A stretch of 64,000 nucleotides of DNA from Bradyrhizobium vignae. GTDB lineage: Bacteria > Pseudomonadota > Alphaproteobacteria > Rhizobiales > Xanthobacteraceae. The DNA lies in contig NZ_RDQF01000022.1 of NCBI RefSeq assembly GCF_004114425.1, forward strand, positions 1 to 64,000, written 5' to 3'. The notes beneath the pieces were generated by a model. That model did not search any database and was not told the origin of the DNA. It worked only from the letters and a program-made list of their open reading frames with translations. Position numbers and translations under genes: made by a program. Every line of letters starts with the position of its first letter. The first letter of the stretch is position 1. Shown piece by piece: positions 37,310 to 46,294 of this stretch.

Positions 37310-38179
37310 ATGACTCCCCGCACTGCCACGCTGATCGGATTGACCGCGATCCTGATGTGGTCGCTGCTCTCAGTGATGACGGTGGCGACCGGAAAGATCC
37401 CGGCGTTTCAGCTCGCTGCGATGACCTTCGCGATCGGCGGTGTCGTCGGCCTGCTCACCTGGATCGGGCGGAGCGAGGCGGCGAAAAGCCTTAAGCAGCC
37501 GCTCGTGGTCTGGGTCGTCGGCGTCGGTGGCCTGTTCGGCTATCACGCGCTGTATTTTCTCGCGCTGCGCTTCGCCCCGCCGGCCGAAGCCGGCCTTCTG
37601 AATTATCTGTGGCCGCTATTGATCGTGCTGTTCTCGTCATTCCTGCCCGGTGAGCGGCTGGCCGCGCATCACATCATCGGCGCCGTGCTCGGCCTCGTCG
37701 GCACCGTGCTGCTGTTCGCCGGCAACACCTCCGGCTTCGCGCCGGGCGCGGTGCCGGGATTGATCGCGGCCTTCATCGCCGCTTTCGTCTGGGCAAGCTA
37801 TTCGGTGCTATCCCGTCGATTGAAGGCGGTGCCGACCGATGCCGTCGCGGGCTTCTGTCTTGCCACGGCCATACTGGCCGCGCTGATGCATGGCCTGCTT
37901 GAAACCACGGTCTGGCCGGAGACCACGGTGCAATGGCTCTCGGTCATCGCACTCGGCATCGGCCCCGTCGGTGCCGCGTTCTACGCCTGGGACATCGGCA
38001 TGAAGCGCGGCGACATCCGCGTGCTCGGCGCCGCCTCCTACGCGACGCCGCTGCTCTCGACGGGATTCCTCATCGCTGCCGGTTTTGCCAAGGCCAGCAC
38101 CAACATCGCGATTGCTGCGATCCTGATTGCCGGCGGCGGCCTGATCGCGGCGAAGGACATGGTGCTGCGGAAGAGGTGA
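37310..38179 (+). CDS. DMT-superfamily exporter, YddG-like
   Basis: A 289-residue ten-helix EamA transporter. The sequence LLNYLWPLLIVLFS, AFIAAFVWASYSVLSRR and FYAWDIGMKRGDIRVLGAASYATPLLS follow the aromatic amino acid exporter YddG closely in pattern. It likely exports amino acids or related metabolites. The gene begins just after two repeats; its ATG has only a weak ribosome site. It converges on the cupin gene, six bases apart. Confidence 0.85.
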   Translation: MTPRTATLIGLTAILMWSLLSVMTVATGKIPAFQLAAMTFAIGGVVGLLTWIGRSEAAKSLKQPLVVWVVGVGGLFGYHALYFLALRFAPPAEAGLLNYLWPLLIVLFSSFLPGERLAAHHIIGAVLGLVGTVLLFAGNTSGFAPGAVPGLIAAFIAAFVWASYSVLSRRLKAVPTDAVAGFCLATAILAALMHGLLETTVWPETTVQWLSVIALGIGPVGAAFYAWDIGMKRGDIRVLGAASYATPLLSTGFLIAAGFAKASTNIAIAAILIAGGGLIAAKDMVLRKR

Positions 38180-38185
38180 AAATCA

Positions 38186-38608
38186 CTACGGTTCCCAGCC
38201 CGCCGGCGCGAGCTCGAAGCCTGCGAACTCGAACGCGGGCGCCACGGTGCAGCCGACCAGCGTCCACTCGCCCGTGGTTTCCGCCATCTGCCAGGCATTC
38301 GCCGGCACGATGGCCTGCGGCCGCTCGCCGCTGACGAGGTCGGTGCCGAGCCGTACCTCGTGCTGCGAGCAGCCGTCATGGGCGATGCGCAGCATCAAGG
38401 GACTGCCGGCGTAATAGTGCCAGGTCTCGACCGCATCGACGCGATGCCAGTGCGAACGCTCGCCGCGCGCGAGCAGGAAGTAGATCAGGGTCGAGCGCGA
38501 ACGCCCGTTGGCGTCCGTGGCTTGATCGCGAAACGTTTCGCGGTAATGCCCGCCTTCGGGATGCGGCCGGAGTTCGAGGCGCGCGATGATCTCGGCTGCG
38601 GTCGGCAT
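38186..38608 (-). CDS. Cupin domain protein (DUF985/Cupin_5)
   Basis: A 140-residue single-domain cupin. HPEGGHYRETF at the start, HWHRVDAVETWHYYAGSPL in the middle and FAGFELAPAGWEP at the end are family marks. His residues in HWHR and WHYY suit a metal or ligand site, but the function of this family is not settled. It is 23 bases downstream of gloB on the same strand and may be cotranscribed with it. Confidence 0.85.
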   Translation of the reverse strand: MPTAAEIIARLELRPHPEGGHYRETFRDQATDANGRSRSTLIYFLLARGERSHWHRVDAVETWHYYAGSPLMLRIAHDGCSQHEVRLGTDLVSGERPQAIVPANAWQMAETTGEWTLVGCTVAPAFEFAGFELAPAGWEP

Positions 38609-38631
38609 CGATGCCCGCCAGGATTTGTTCT

Positions 38632-39399
38632 TCAGGACTTGTTCTTGCGCTCGCGGAGTTCGCCGAACACTGCGGCGGGATCCGCGCCCTTCATGTGCAG
38701 CTTGGCCGCGACCGCCGGCTCGTCGGCGCGCAGGAACACGTTTGCGCGCTTCTCGTCACCCAGCAGCGAGGGAATGGTCGGCTTGTTCTCGGCCCGGAGC
38801 TTCGTCACCTCCGCGGCGCGCGCCTGCAGCGCCGCATTGTCCGGCTCGATGGTGAGAGCGAACTTGACGTTGGACGCCGTGTATTCGTGGCCGCAATAGA
38901 GCTTGAAGTCGTCGGGCAGGGCGCGCAGCTTCAGGAGCGAATCCCACATCATCGGATAGGTGCCCTCGAAGACGCGGCCGCATCCGATCGAGAACAGCGT
39001 ATCGGCGGCGAACACCGCCTTCTCATTGTCGAACACGTATGAGATATGATCGAGCGTGTGGCCGGGCGTCTCCACGACACGCGCCAGCAAATTGCCGATC
39101 TTGATCACGTCGGCGTTGGCGACGCGCAGGTCGACATTCGCAATCTTCGTCGTCTTGTCGTGCGGTGCGACGACGCGGCAATTGTATTTCTGCTTGAGTT
39201 CGGCAACCCCCCCGACATGATCGCCATGATGATGGGTGATCAGGATGTCGGTCAGCTGCCAGCCCTCGCGCTCCAGGGCCTCGAGGATGGGACCGGCCTC
39301 CGGCGCGTCGATCGATGCCGTCGCTTTGGTTTCCACATCGTGGATCAGATAACCGAAATTGTCGTTTAAACAGGTGAAAGTACGAATTTCGGCGGCCAT
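38632..39399 (-). CDS. gloB: Hydroxyacylglutathione hydrolase (glyoxalase II)
   Basis: A 255-residue metallo-beta-lactamase-fold enzyme that hydrolyses S-lactoylglutathione in methylglyoxal detoxification. THHHGDHVGG is the binuclear metal motif. TPGHTLDHISY, AADTLFSIGCGRVFEG and YCGHEYTASN follow in the family order. I take the ATG giving MAAEIRTFTCLNDNFGYL; the frame stays open far upstream, but that part is the complement of the divergent methyltransferase gene. Confidence 0.95.
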   Translation of the reverse strand: MAAEIRTFTCLNDNFGYLIHDVETKATASIDAPEAGPILEALEREGWQLTDILITHHHGDHVGGVAELKQKYNCRVVAPHDKTTKIANVDLRVANADVIKIGNLLARVVETPGHTLDHISYVFDNEKAVFAADTLFSIGCGRVFEGTYPMMWDSLLKLRALPDDFKLYCGHEYTASNVKFALTIEPDNAALQARAAEVTKLRAENKPTIPSLLGDEKRANVFLRADEPAVAAKLHMKGADPAAVFGELRERKNKS

Positions 39400-39507
39400 G
39401 TCATCTCCATCGCGCCCAGCCCCGGCAGACAAATATGGCGTTAACGTTGCGCAGGCAATGCAATATTCCGCGCGCAGCGGCGCCCTCGCGCATGTTACAT
39501 TGCCGTC

Positions 39508-40254
39508 ATGACCATCGACGTCGTCGACCTCCGCGAGTTCTACTCCCGCCGCCTCGGGATCGTGGCGCGGCAAATGATCAATCGCGGCATCAGGGAACGC
39601 TGGCCCAACGCCGCGGGCCAGCGCGTGCTCGGCATCGGCTATCCGACGCCCTATCTGGGGTTGTTCCGCGAGGACGCCGAGCGGTGCATCGCCTTCATGC
39701 CGGCGGCCCAGGGCGTCCTGAAATGGCCGACGGGCCGGCCGGCGCTGGCCTCGTTGGTGGATGAGTTCTCGCTGCCGCTTCCTGACGCTGCCGTCGACCG
39801 CATCCTGCTGGTCCACGCGCTGGAGATGTCGGACGATCCGGCTGCGCTGCTGCGCGAGGTGTGGCGGGTGCTGGCGCCCTCGGGGCGCGTCATCGCCGTG
39901 ATCCCGAACCGGCGGGGGGTTTGGACCCGCACCGACAGCACGCCGTTCGGCCACGGCCGGCCCTATTCGCGCTCGCAGATCACCGAGCTCTTGCGCCAGA
40001 CCTGGTTCACGCCGACCGCCTGGGGCGAGGCACTGTTCATGCCGCCTTATGCTGGCGGCTGGGTGTTGAAATCGGCGCAGATGTGGGAGCGTGCCGGTGC
40101 GGCGTTGTCGCTGCCCTTTGCCGGCGTCCATATCGTGGAGGCGACCAAGCAGGTCTACCGCGCGATCCCCGCCAAGCGCGAGCGCGTACGGCTCATTCCC
40201 TCGCTCGCGAAGCCGGTGCTGGTGCCGTCCTCGACGACGGTGACGCGGAGTTAG
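39508..40254 (+). CDS. SAM-dependent methyltransferase-like protein
   Basis: A 248-residue class I methyltransferase-fold protein. GQRVLGIGYPTPYL stands at motif I but lacks the full GxGxG. VDRILLVHALEMSDDPAALLREVWRVLAPSGRVIAVIPN covers motifs IV to VI. Its position next to gloB, divergently, is common in alphaproteobacteria. Substrate and activity are unknown. Confidence 0.82.
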   Translation: MTIDVVDLREFYSRRLGIVARQMINRGIRERWPNAAGQRVLGIGYPTPYLGLFREDAERCIAFMPAAQGVLKWPTGRPALASLVDEFSLPLPDAAVDRILLVHALEMSDDPAALLREVWRVLAPSGRVIAVIPNRRGVWTRTDSTPFGHGRPYSRSQITELLRQTWFTPTAWGEALFMPPYAGGWVLKSAQMWERAGAALSLPFAGVHIVEATKQVYRAIPAKRERVRLIPSLAKPVLVPSSTTVTRS

Positions 40255-40342
40255 CTTCACCTCTCCTTACGGGCCTGACGGGACGGGTGATCCGTGCCCG
40301 TGCGTTCCCATAAATTCAACCAACGCACATCGTCACAAACAA

Positions 40343-40367
40343 ATCGTCCCGGCGAGGCCGGGACGAT
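40343..40367 (-). terminator. Intrinsic terminator for the DUF4167 gene
   Basis: ATCGTCCCGGC pairs with GCCGGGACGAT around GAG. Read on the minus strand it is followed by TTGTTTGTG, which suits the DUF4167 gene ending 25 bases before. Confidence 0.7.
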
Positions 40368-40391
40368 CCAGATCAGAAAATCAGAAGGAGC

Positions 40392-41156
40392 TTACTCGCC
40401 CGGGGCGACCTCGTCGCTGGACGCGGCGGGAGCCGCTTCGCGCTCGGGACGCGGCCCATGCGGCCGGCGCCGCCGGCGCGGATAGCGCTCGCCGCCACCG
40501 CCGCCCTCGAAGCCGCCCTGGCCGCCGTTCACCTGCGGCTGCGCGCCGGTGATGAAGGACGGCAGGCGGTCGACACCGCCGGCATCGGCTATGACGGGCT
40601 GCGGCTGGTTCGCGGGCTGCGGCTGCGGCTGATATTGCGGCTGCGGACGATGGTCGCGTTCGCGGTGCTCGCGCGGCTGCTGGTTGTCACGCTGGTAGGG
40701 CTGCTGGTTGTCTCGCGGCTGGTGATCACGCTGGTGGTGATCGCGCTGCCCATCGCGGTCGCGCATGAAGGGCTGCTGCTGGGGCTGCGGGACGAAACCC
40801 GGCTCCTGGCCGAAGGCCGAGAAATTCTCGCCGTCGTCCTCGCCGTCGTCGCTGCTGCTGATGGGCTCATCGCCGCGCGGTTGCTGGTTCTGGCGGAACT
40901 GCTCCTGGGCCGCCGCGATCAGGCGGAAATAATGCTCGGCGTGCTGGTAGTAGTTCTCGGCTGCAACGGGGTCGCCGGAAGAGCGCGCGTCACGCGCAAG
41001 CTGGAGATACTTTTCGGCGATGTGCGAAGCGGTGCCGCGAATCTTGATGTCGGGTCCGTTGGATTCGTAGACCCGGGTCATCGGGTTCTGGCCGCGTCGG
41101 TTGTTGTTATTGTTGTTGCGGTTGCGCATCCGCTGCTTGTTTTGACCGTTTCTCAT
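40392..41156 (-). CDS. DUF4167 protein with low-complexity RNA-binding-like tail
   Basis: A 254-residue protein. An Asn/Arg-rich start (MRNGQNKQRMRNRNNNNNN) leads to the DUF4167 core at about 25-90 (DIKIRGTASHIAEKYLQLARDARSSGDPVAAENYYQ, in pieces). The next 160 residues are Gln, Arg, Asp, His and Pro rich, with imperfect repeats of the RDNQQP type, ending in a Gly/Arg block (GGGGGERYPRRRRR). The composition suggests RNA binding or condensate formation. It is conserved in alphaproteobacteria; its role is not known to me. It lies 460 bases downstream of prmC. Confidence 0.88.
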   Translation of the reverse strand: MRNGQNKQRMRNRNNNNNNRRGQNPMTRVYESNGPDIKIRGTASHIAEKYLQLARDARSSGDPVAAENYYQHAEHYFRLIAAAQEQFRQNQQPRGDEPISSSDDGEDDGENFSAFGQEPGFVPQPQQQPFMRDRDGQRDHHQRDHQPRDNQQPYQRDNQQPREHRERDHRPQPQYQPQPQPANQPQPVIADAGGVDRLPSFITGAQPQVNGGQGGFEGGGGGERYPRRRRRPHGPRPEREAAPAASSDEVAPGE

Positions 41157-41618
41157 GTCCTGCCTTTAATTCCAGCCCTAAAGATTGCACGCATACTGAT
41201 TGCTAGGAGTGACCTGGTGCCAGCGGCTCACACCTCTCGCGCGCACCGCGCGCAAAAGCGGATCGAACCCTGCCGATGTTCGTCGACCGTCGCGTTCAAC
41301 AAAGACGCGTTCCCCACTCGCCAGCATTCATTGCCAGCGAACCCATTCATTTCGCTTGCCGAAACAAGCCCAGCTTTCTTGCGTCAGTCTTCAAGCGCAA
41401 TATCTGGCTTTCGTTCACGTTGCGGTCGGAGAGCAGCGCAGCTCCACTGGCCATCGCGCTCAACAGGACCTGCGGCTTGGAACCTTTAAATCAGTAAAGC
41501 TCTCGCCCGAGAGCCCGGCTTTCGCCCGTAGGTCTACGGGGCCGGCACCGATGTGTTGAACGGAACGTAGTCGTTCCCAGGCGATATTCCAAGAGGTTTT
41601 TGCAGCCCAAACCGGCTT
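41157..41618. other. Intergenic region between prmC and DUF4167
   Basis: About 460 bases with no convincing gene on either strand. It should contain the DUF4167 promoter. No repeat family member was recognised here. Confidence 0.5.
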
Positions 41619-42500
41619 TTATGGGGGCATTTTTCGGGCCGAAACCGCCCGTGGAATGCCTGCCAAGTCGGCCTTGGGTGGCCTGTCCAGCGATAACGCG
41701 GCGCCCCTCATCAAGGTTTCAATATTTTGGGCCTGGCCCTGTCCGGCCTCGACGATCAGCGCCCCGCCGGGGGCGAGGCGCTCGGCCGCCTGCGGGATCA
41801 GGGCGCGGTAGGCGTCATATCCGTCATTGCCGCCGTCGAGCGCCAGATGCGGATCATGCTCGCGCACCTCGATGCTCAATTTCGGAATCTCGCCCGAGGG
41901 AATATAGGGCGGGTTCGAGACGATGAGATCGAACGGGCCGCGGAGCGCCGCCGCATAGGAGCAGGCGACGAAGGCGGCGCGGTCGGCGAGGCCGAGCGCC
42001 GCGGCATTGTTCCTGGCCGTTTTGAGCGCGTTCAGGCTGAGGTCGGTGCCGACGCCGAAAGCATCCGGAATTTCGTGCAGCAGCGCGAGCAGGATCGCGC
42101 CCGATCCGGTGCCGATGTCCGCGATGCGGGGCGGATGGGACGCCTGCCGCTCGCGAAAGATTTCGAGCGCAAGCTCGACCACGGTTTCGGTGTCGGGCCG
42201 CGGAACCAGGGTTGCTTCCGACAGGCGGAAGGGCAGGCCCCAGAATTCGCGTGTCCCGAGAATGCGCGCCACAGGCTCGCCAGCGATGCGGCGCTGCGCA
42301 TGCTGCGCCAGCCGCGATGCTTCGGCTGCGGTGAGAGGACGGGCCGCCTGCGTGGCCAGGCCGGTGAGGTCGAGGCCGAGCGCCGCACTGATCAGGGTGC
42401 GGGCGTCGAGCTCGGCTTCGTCGAGCTGTGCCGATTTCAGCTGCGCAGCCAGCGTACGCCGGGCGCGCTCGATGGATTGTCCGGCGAAAGGGTTGCTCAC
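41619..42500 (-). CDS. prmC: Peptide chain release factor N(5)-glutamine methyltransferase
   Basis: A 293-residue enzyme that methylates the Gln of the GGQ motif in release factors. IADIGTGSGAILLALL is motif I and SNPPYIPSGEI holds the NPPY that binds the target Gln. RPDTETVVELAL is the conserved stretch before it. It starts three bases after the prfA stop, so substrate and modifying enzyme are cotranscribed. Confidence 0.95.
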   Translation of the reverse strand: MSNPFAGQSIERARRTLAAQLKSAQLDEAELDARTLISAALGLDLTGLATQAARPLTAAEASRLAQHAQRRIAGEPVARILGTREFWGLPFRLSEATLVPRPDTETVVELALEIFRERQASHPPRIADIGTGSGAILLALLHEIPDAFGVGTDLSLNALKTARNNAAALGLADRAAFVACSYAAALRGPFDLIVSNPPYIPSGEIPKLSIEVREHDPHLALDGGNDGYDAYRALIPQAAERLAPGGALIVEAGQGQAQNIETLMRGAALSLDRPPKADLAGIPRAVSARKMPP

Positions 42501-42503
42501 GCT

Positions 42504-43589
42504 TCAGGCCGCCGCGCCCTGCGCAGCGAGCTGTGCGGCCTGGTGCTCTGTCGTCAATGCGTCGATCAATTCGCCCAGCGCTTCACCCGCGATCACCTGC
42601 GGCAGCTTGTAGAGCGTCAGGTTGATGCGATGGTCGGTGACGCGCCCTTGCGGGAAATTATAGGTGCGGATGCGCTCGGAGCGGTCGCCGGAGCCCACCT
42701 TCTCCTTGCGCTCGGCCGAGCGTGCGGCGTCGACACGCTGGCGCTCGGCGTCGTAGATGCGTGAGCGCAGGATGTTCATGGCCGAGGCGCGGTTCTTGTG
42801 CTGCGAGCGGCTGTCCTGCATCATCACCACGATGCCGGTCGGGATGTGGGTGATGCGGATCGCCGATTCGGTCTTGTTGACGTGCTGACCGCCCGCGCCT
42901 TGCGCGCGCATGGTCTCGATCCGCAGATCCTCGTTCTTGATGTCGACGTCGACGTCTTCGACCTCCGGCAGCACGGCCACGGTCGCTGCCGAGGTGTGGA
43001 TGCGCCCCTGCGTCTCGGTGTCGGGCACGCGCTGCACGCGGTGCACGCCGGATTCGAATTTCAGCTTCGAGAACGCGCCGCGGCCCTGCACCTCCGCGAT
43101 GATTTCCTTGTAGCCGCCGACCGTGCCTTCGCTCGCCGAGATCACCTCCACCTTCCAGCCCTGCAAGGCCGCGAAGCGCTCGTACATCCGGAACAGGTCG
43201 CCGGCGAACAGCGAGGCCTCGTCGCCGCCGGTGCCGGCGCGGATTTCCAGCACCACGTTGCGGTCGTCCATGGCGTCCTTGGGCAAGAGCGCGACGCGGA
43301 TCTTCTGGACCAGTTCCTCGATTCTGGGCGTCAGCTCGTCGCGCTCGGCTTCCGCCATGCTCCGCATCTCGGCATCGGTGGCGGGATCGGCGATCAGCGC
43401 CTCGGCGTCGGCGAGCTCCTTGACCGCGGAACGATAGGCTTTCACCGCCTCGACCAGCGGCGTGATCTCGGCGAGCTCGCGCGTGATCTGCACATATCGC
43501 TCGGAGGTGAGCTGCCCGAGCGATTCGGCCTCGAGCGAGGCGTGATGCGCGAGCAGGACGTCCAGTTTTGCTTCGGGGAGTGACGACAT
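42504..43589 (-). CDS. prfA: Peptide chain release factor 1
   Basis: A 361-residue RF1, which reads UAA and [21 protein letters not shown] contains the catalytic GGQ, and the codon-recognition loop is around [18 protein letters not shown]. The ends and length match RF1. It lies between ptsP and prmC on the minus strand. Confidence 0.96.
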   Translation of the reverse strand: MSSLPEAKLDVLLAHHASLEAESLGQLTSERYVQITRELAEITPLVEAVKAYRSAVKELADAEALIADPATDAEMRSMAEAERDELTPRIEELVQKIRVALLPKDAMDDRNVVLEIRAGTGGDEASLFAGDLFRMYERFAALQGWKVEVISASEGTVGGYKEIIAEVQGRGAFSKLKFESGVHRVQRVPDTETQGRIHTSAATVAVLPEVEDVDVDIKNEDLRIETMRAQGAGGQHVNKTESAIRITHIPTGIVVMMQDSRSQHKNRASAMNILRSRIYDAERQRVDAARSAERKEKVGSGDRSERIRTYNFPQGRVTDHRINLTLYKLPQVIAGEALGELIDALTTEHQAAQLAAQGAAA

Positions 43590-43646
43590 CGGTTCGGTCT
43601 CAAAGGGCGGAAGAAGGCGAGGCGGCAGGGAGCAGCGGCAGGTCCG

Positions 43647-45914
43647 CTACAACGCAAGGCCCTCGGCCTCCGCAAATTCCGTCAGCTTCTGCCGGATCGA
43701 GACGCTGCCCGCCGGCGCATCCAGCAGAGGGTTGAGTATGGCTTCGGCCTTCTTGGCGTCGAGGTCGAGCACCATCGCCTTGACCGGGCCGAGCGCAGTC
43801 GCCGAAAGCGACAGCGAGCGGTAGCCCAGCGCGATCAGCGCCAGCGCGCCGATCGGCTTGGACGCCATCTCGCCGCAGAGCGACAGCGACTTCTGCGCCG
43901 CGTGCGCCTTGCGTGCGATGTCGCGCAGCGCGCGCAGGATCGGCGCCGACATGGTGTCGAAGCGTTCGGACACCTTGGCATTGCCGCGGTCGACCGCGAA
44001 CAGGAACTGGAACAGGTCGTTGGAACCGACCGAGATGAAATCGACCTTCTTCAGGAGCTCGTCGAGCTGATAGAGCAGAGCCGGCACCTCGACCATGGTG
44101 CCGATATCGATTCTTTCAGGCAGCGTGTGGCCGTGCTGGCGCAAGTAAGTGAGCTCGCGCTCGACCAGCGCCTTGGCTGCGTCGAATTCGGCGACCTCCG
44201 AGATCATCGGGAACATGATGCGCAGCGCGCGGCCGCCGCCGGCGCGCAGCAGCGCGCGGATCTGGCCGCGCAACAGGCCGGGGCGATCGAGCCCGAGCCG
44301 GATCGCGCGCCAGCCGAGCGCGGGATTTTCTTCGATCACCGCTTCCATATAGGGCAGCGCCTTGTCGCCGCCGATATCGAGGGTGCGGAACGTGACCGGC
44401 TTGCTGCCGGCGGCATCCAGAACGGTGCGATAGAGCGCGAGCTGGTCGCTGGTGCGCGGCAGGCTCTGGCCGACCATGAATTGCAGCTCGGTGCGGAACA
44501 GGCCGATGCCGGCGCTGCCGGTGTCCTCGATATGCGGCAGGTCGATGGCCAACCCTGCGTTGATCATCAGCTCGACCTTCTGGCCGTCCTTGGTGACGCA
44601 GGGCCGGTCGCGCAGCGCCAGATACTGTGCCTGGCGGCGGGCCCGGAAGCGCACGCGCTCGGCGAAGGCGGCCTCGATCTCCTGCGACGGGCGCACATAG
44701 ATCGTGCCGGAGGTGCCGTCGACGATGATGGGGTCGCCGGGATCGGCGATGCCGGGGGCGTTCGGGACTTCGCCGACGGCGGGAATGCCGAGCGCACGTG
44801 CCACGATCGAGACGTGGGAATTGGCGGTGCCTTCCTCCAGCACGATGCCGCGCAGGCGCTTGCGGTCGTAATCGAGCAGCGCCGCCGGGCCCATGGCGCG
44901 GGCGATGACGATGGCGTTGTCGGGCAGTTGCTCGCGTGAAGGCGCATGATCCTGGCCGACGAGCTGTCGCATCAGGCGGTAGCCGAGATCCTCGAGATCG
45001 TGCAGGCGGTCGCGCAGATAGGGATCGGTCGAGCGCAGCATGCGCGCGCGGGTGTCGGACTGCACACGCTCGACGGCGGCCTCCGCCGTGAGGCCGGTGG
45101 CGACCGCCTCGTGCAGCTTGTGCGACCAGCCCTGGTCGTTGGCGAACATGCGGTAGGCTTCCAGCACGTCGCGATGCTCGCCGCCGTCGGCGACGTCGCC
45201 GCGCTCCAGCATGCGGTCGAGATCGGCGCGCAGCTTGGCCAGTGCGCTGTCGAGCCGCTTGATCTCCTTCGGCAGGTCCTCGGCGATGTAGTCCTTGATG
45301 ACGACGCGCGGCTCGTGCAGCACGACGTGGCCGAGCGCGATGCCTTCCGAGAGGATGGCGCCGACCTTCTGCGCGGAATGGCGTGCGGCCGGCTCCAGGC
45401 CGGGCTTGGCGAGCGCCGACAGCTCGCCCGAGGCGATCAGCTCCGCCAGCACCATGGCGGTGGTTTGCAGCGCCTCGAGTTCCTCCTCGACATAGTTGCG
45501 CTTGGCGCGATTCTGCACCACCAGCACGCCGAGCGTGTTGCCGGCGCGCAGGATCGGCACGCCGAGGAAGGAGTGATAAATTTCTTCGCCGGTTTCGGGG
45601 CGGAACGAGAAGGCCGGGTGGCTCTGCGCATCGCTGAGGTTGAGCGGCGTCGCCTCGCTGGCGACGAGGCCGACGAGGCCCTCATGGGCGCTGAGCACGG
45701 TGTGGTGCACCGCCTCGCGGTTGAGGCCTTCAGTGGCGTAGAGCTCGAGCGTGTTGTCGACGCGCAGCACGTAGACCGAACACACCTCGGCCACCATGTT
45801 GGCGGCGATCAGCACCACGATCTTGTCCAGCCGCTCCTGGGCCGAGACCTGCTCCGCCATGGTTTCGCGGAGCCGTCTCAACAAGACGCGGGGACCTCCC
45901 GACGCGCTCCGCAT
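43647..45914 (-). CDS. ptsP: Phosphoenolpyruvate-protein phosphotransferase PtsP (EI-Ntr)
   Basis: A 755-residue Enzyme I of the nitrogen PTS. A GAF domain occupies about residues 20-165 and may sense glutamine. The Enzyme I part follows: phospho-His in GTANSHVSIVARALG, the PEP-binding ELQFMVGQSLP region and the catalytic Cys in SLCGEMASKP. It starts the chain to NPr and EIIA-Ntr that controls K+ uptake, carbon and nitrogen metabolism and PHB in rhizobia. It lies downstream of lysC, as in related genomes. Confidence 0.95.
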   Translation of the reverse strand: MRSASGGPRVLLRRLRETMAEQVSAQERLDKIVVLIAANMVAEVCSVYVLRVDNTLELYATEGLNREAVHHTVLSAHEGLVGLVASEATPLNLSDAQSHPAFSFRPETGEEIYHSFLGVPILRAGNTLGVLVVQNRAKRNYVEEELEALQTTAMVLAELIASGELSALAKPGLEPAARHSAQKVGAILSEGIALGHVVLHEPRVVIKDYIAEDLPKEIKRLDSALAKLRADLDRMLERGDVADGGEHRDVLEAYRMFANDQGWSHKLHEAVATGLTAEAAVERVQSDTRARMLRSTDPYLRDRLHDLEDLGYRLMRQLVGQDHAPSREQLPDNAIVIARAMGPAALLDYDRKRLRGIVLEEGTANSHVSIVARALGIPAVGEVPNAPGIADPGDPIIVDGTSGTIYVRPSQEIEAAFAERVRFRARRQAQYLALRDRPCVTKDGQKVELMINAGLAIDLPHIEDTGSAGIGLFRTELQFMVGQSLPRTSDQLALYRTVLDAAGSKPVTFRTLDIGGDKALPYMEAVIEENPALGWRAIRLGLDRPGLLRGQIRALLRAGGGRALRIMFPMISEVAEFDAAKALVERELTYLRQHGHTLPERIDIGTMVEVPALLYQLDELLKKVDFISVGSNDLFQFLFAVDRGNAKVSERFDTMSAPILRALRDIARKAHAAQKSLSLCGEMASKPIGALALIALGYRSLSLSATALGPVKAMVLDLDAKKAEAILNPLLDAPAGSVSIRQKLTEFAEAEGLAL

Positions 45915-46208
45915 GAACCGTCAATCTCCTCCGTCTGCCGGACCCGGCGATATCGGCCGGCGGCTGGCCCAAAATTCCAGAAAAACAACCAAATTGTTTG
46001 TCCGGCGCAGGCACAAGCCCAAAAATCTACTCGAGATTTGGCACTTGTACCGAATCAGCGCCGCCTGAACTGGGACACAGTCTGCGGCAGCCCACCCTGT
46101 CCGCCGTATAGCGAATTGAGGCTTGTTTTGCCAAGCAAAACGCCTGCCAAACGCGAAGGTGTGTACACCCCAGCGTTTGCTGCGACCGCTAAGAGAAAAT
46201 TAGCCCAG

Positions 46209-46294
46209 GCATGGTCCGGAAAAGTGCGGAGCGGTTTTCCGGAAAGACCATGCTCAAAACGACGATCTGAAGCGCGACGACGGGTCGTGCTTTA
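46209..46294 (-). repeat. Double-hairpin dispersed repeat, diverged copy 3 (inverted)
   Basis: Read on the minus strand it starts TAAAGCACGAC and contains TCTTTCCGGAAAACCGCT and CACTTTTCCGGA as in copies 1 and 2, with changes and about 17 bases missing in the first hairpin. Its first TAA is the stop codon of lysC. Confidence 0.8.

Noticed and set aside
38632-40260. 542-residue open frame across gloB and the methyltransferase
   Set aside because: The extra N-terminal part is the complement of the divergent methyltransferase gene and has no family content. gloB starts at 39399.
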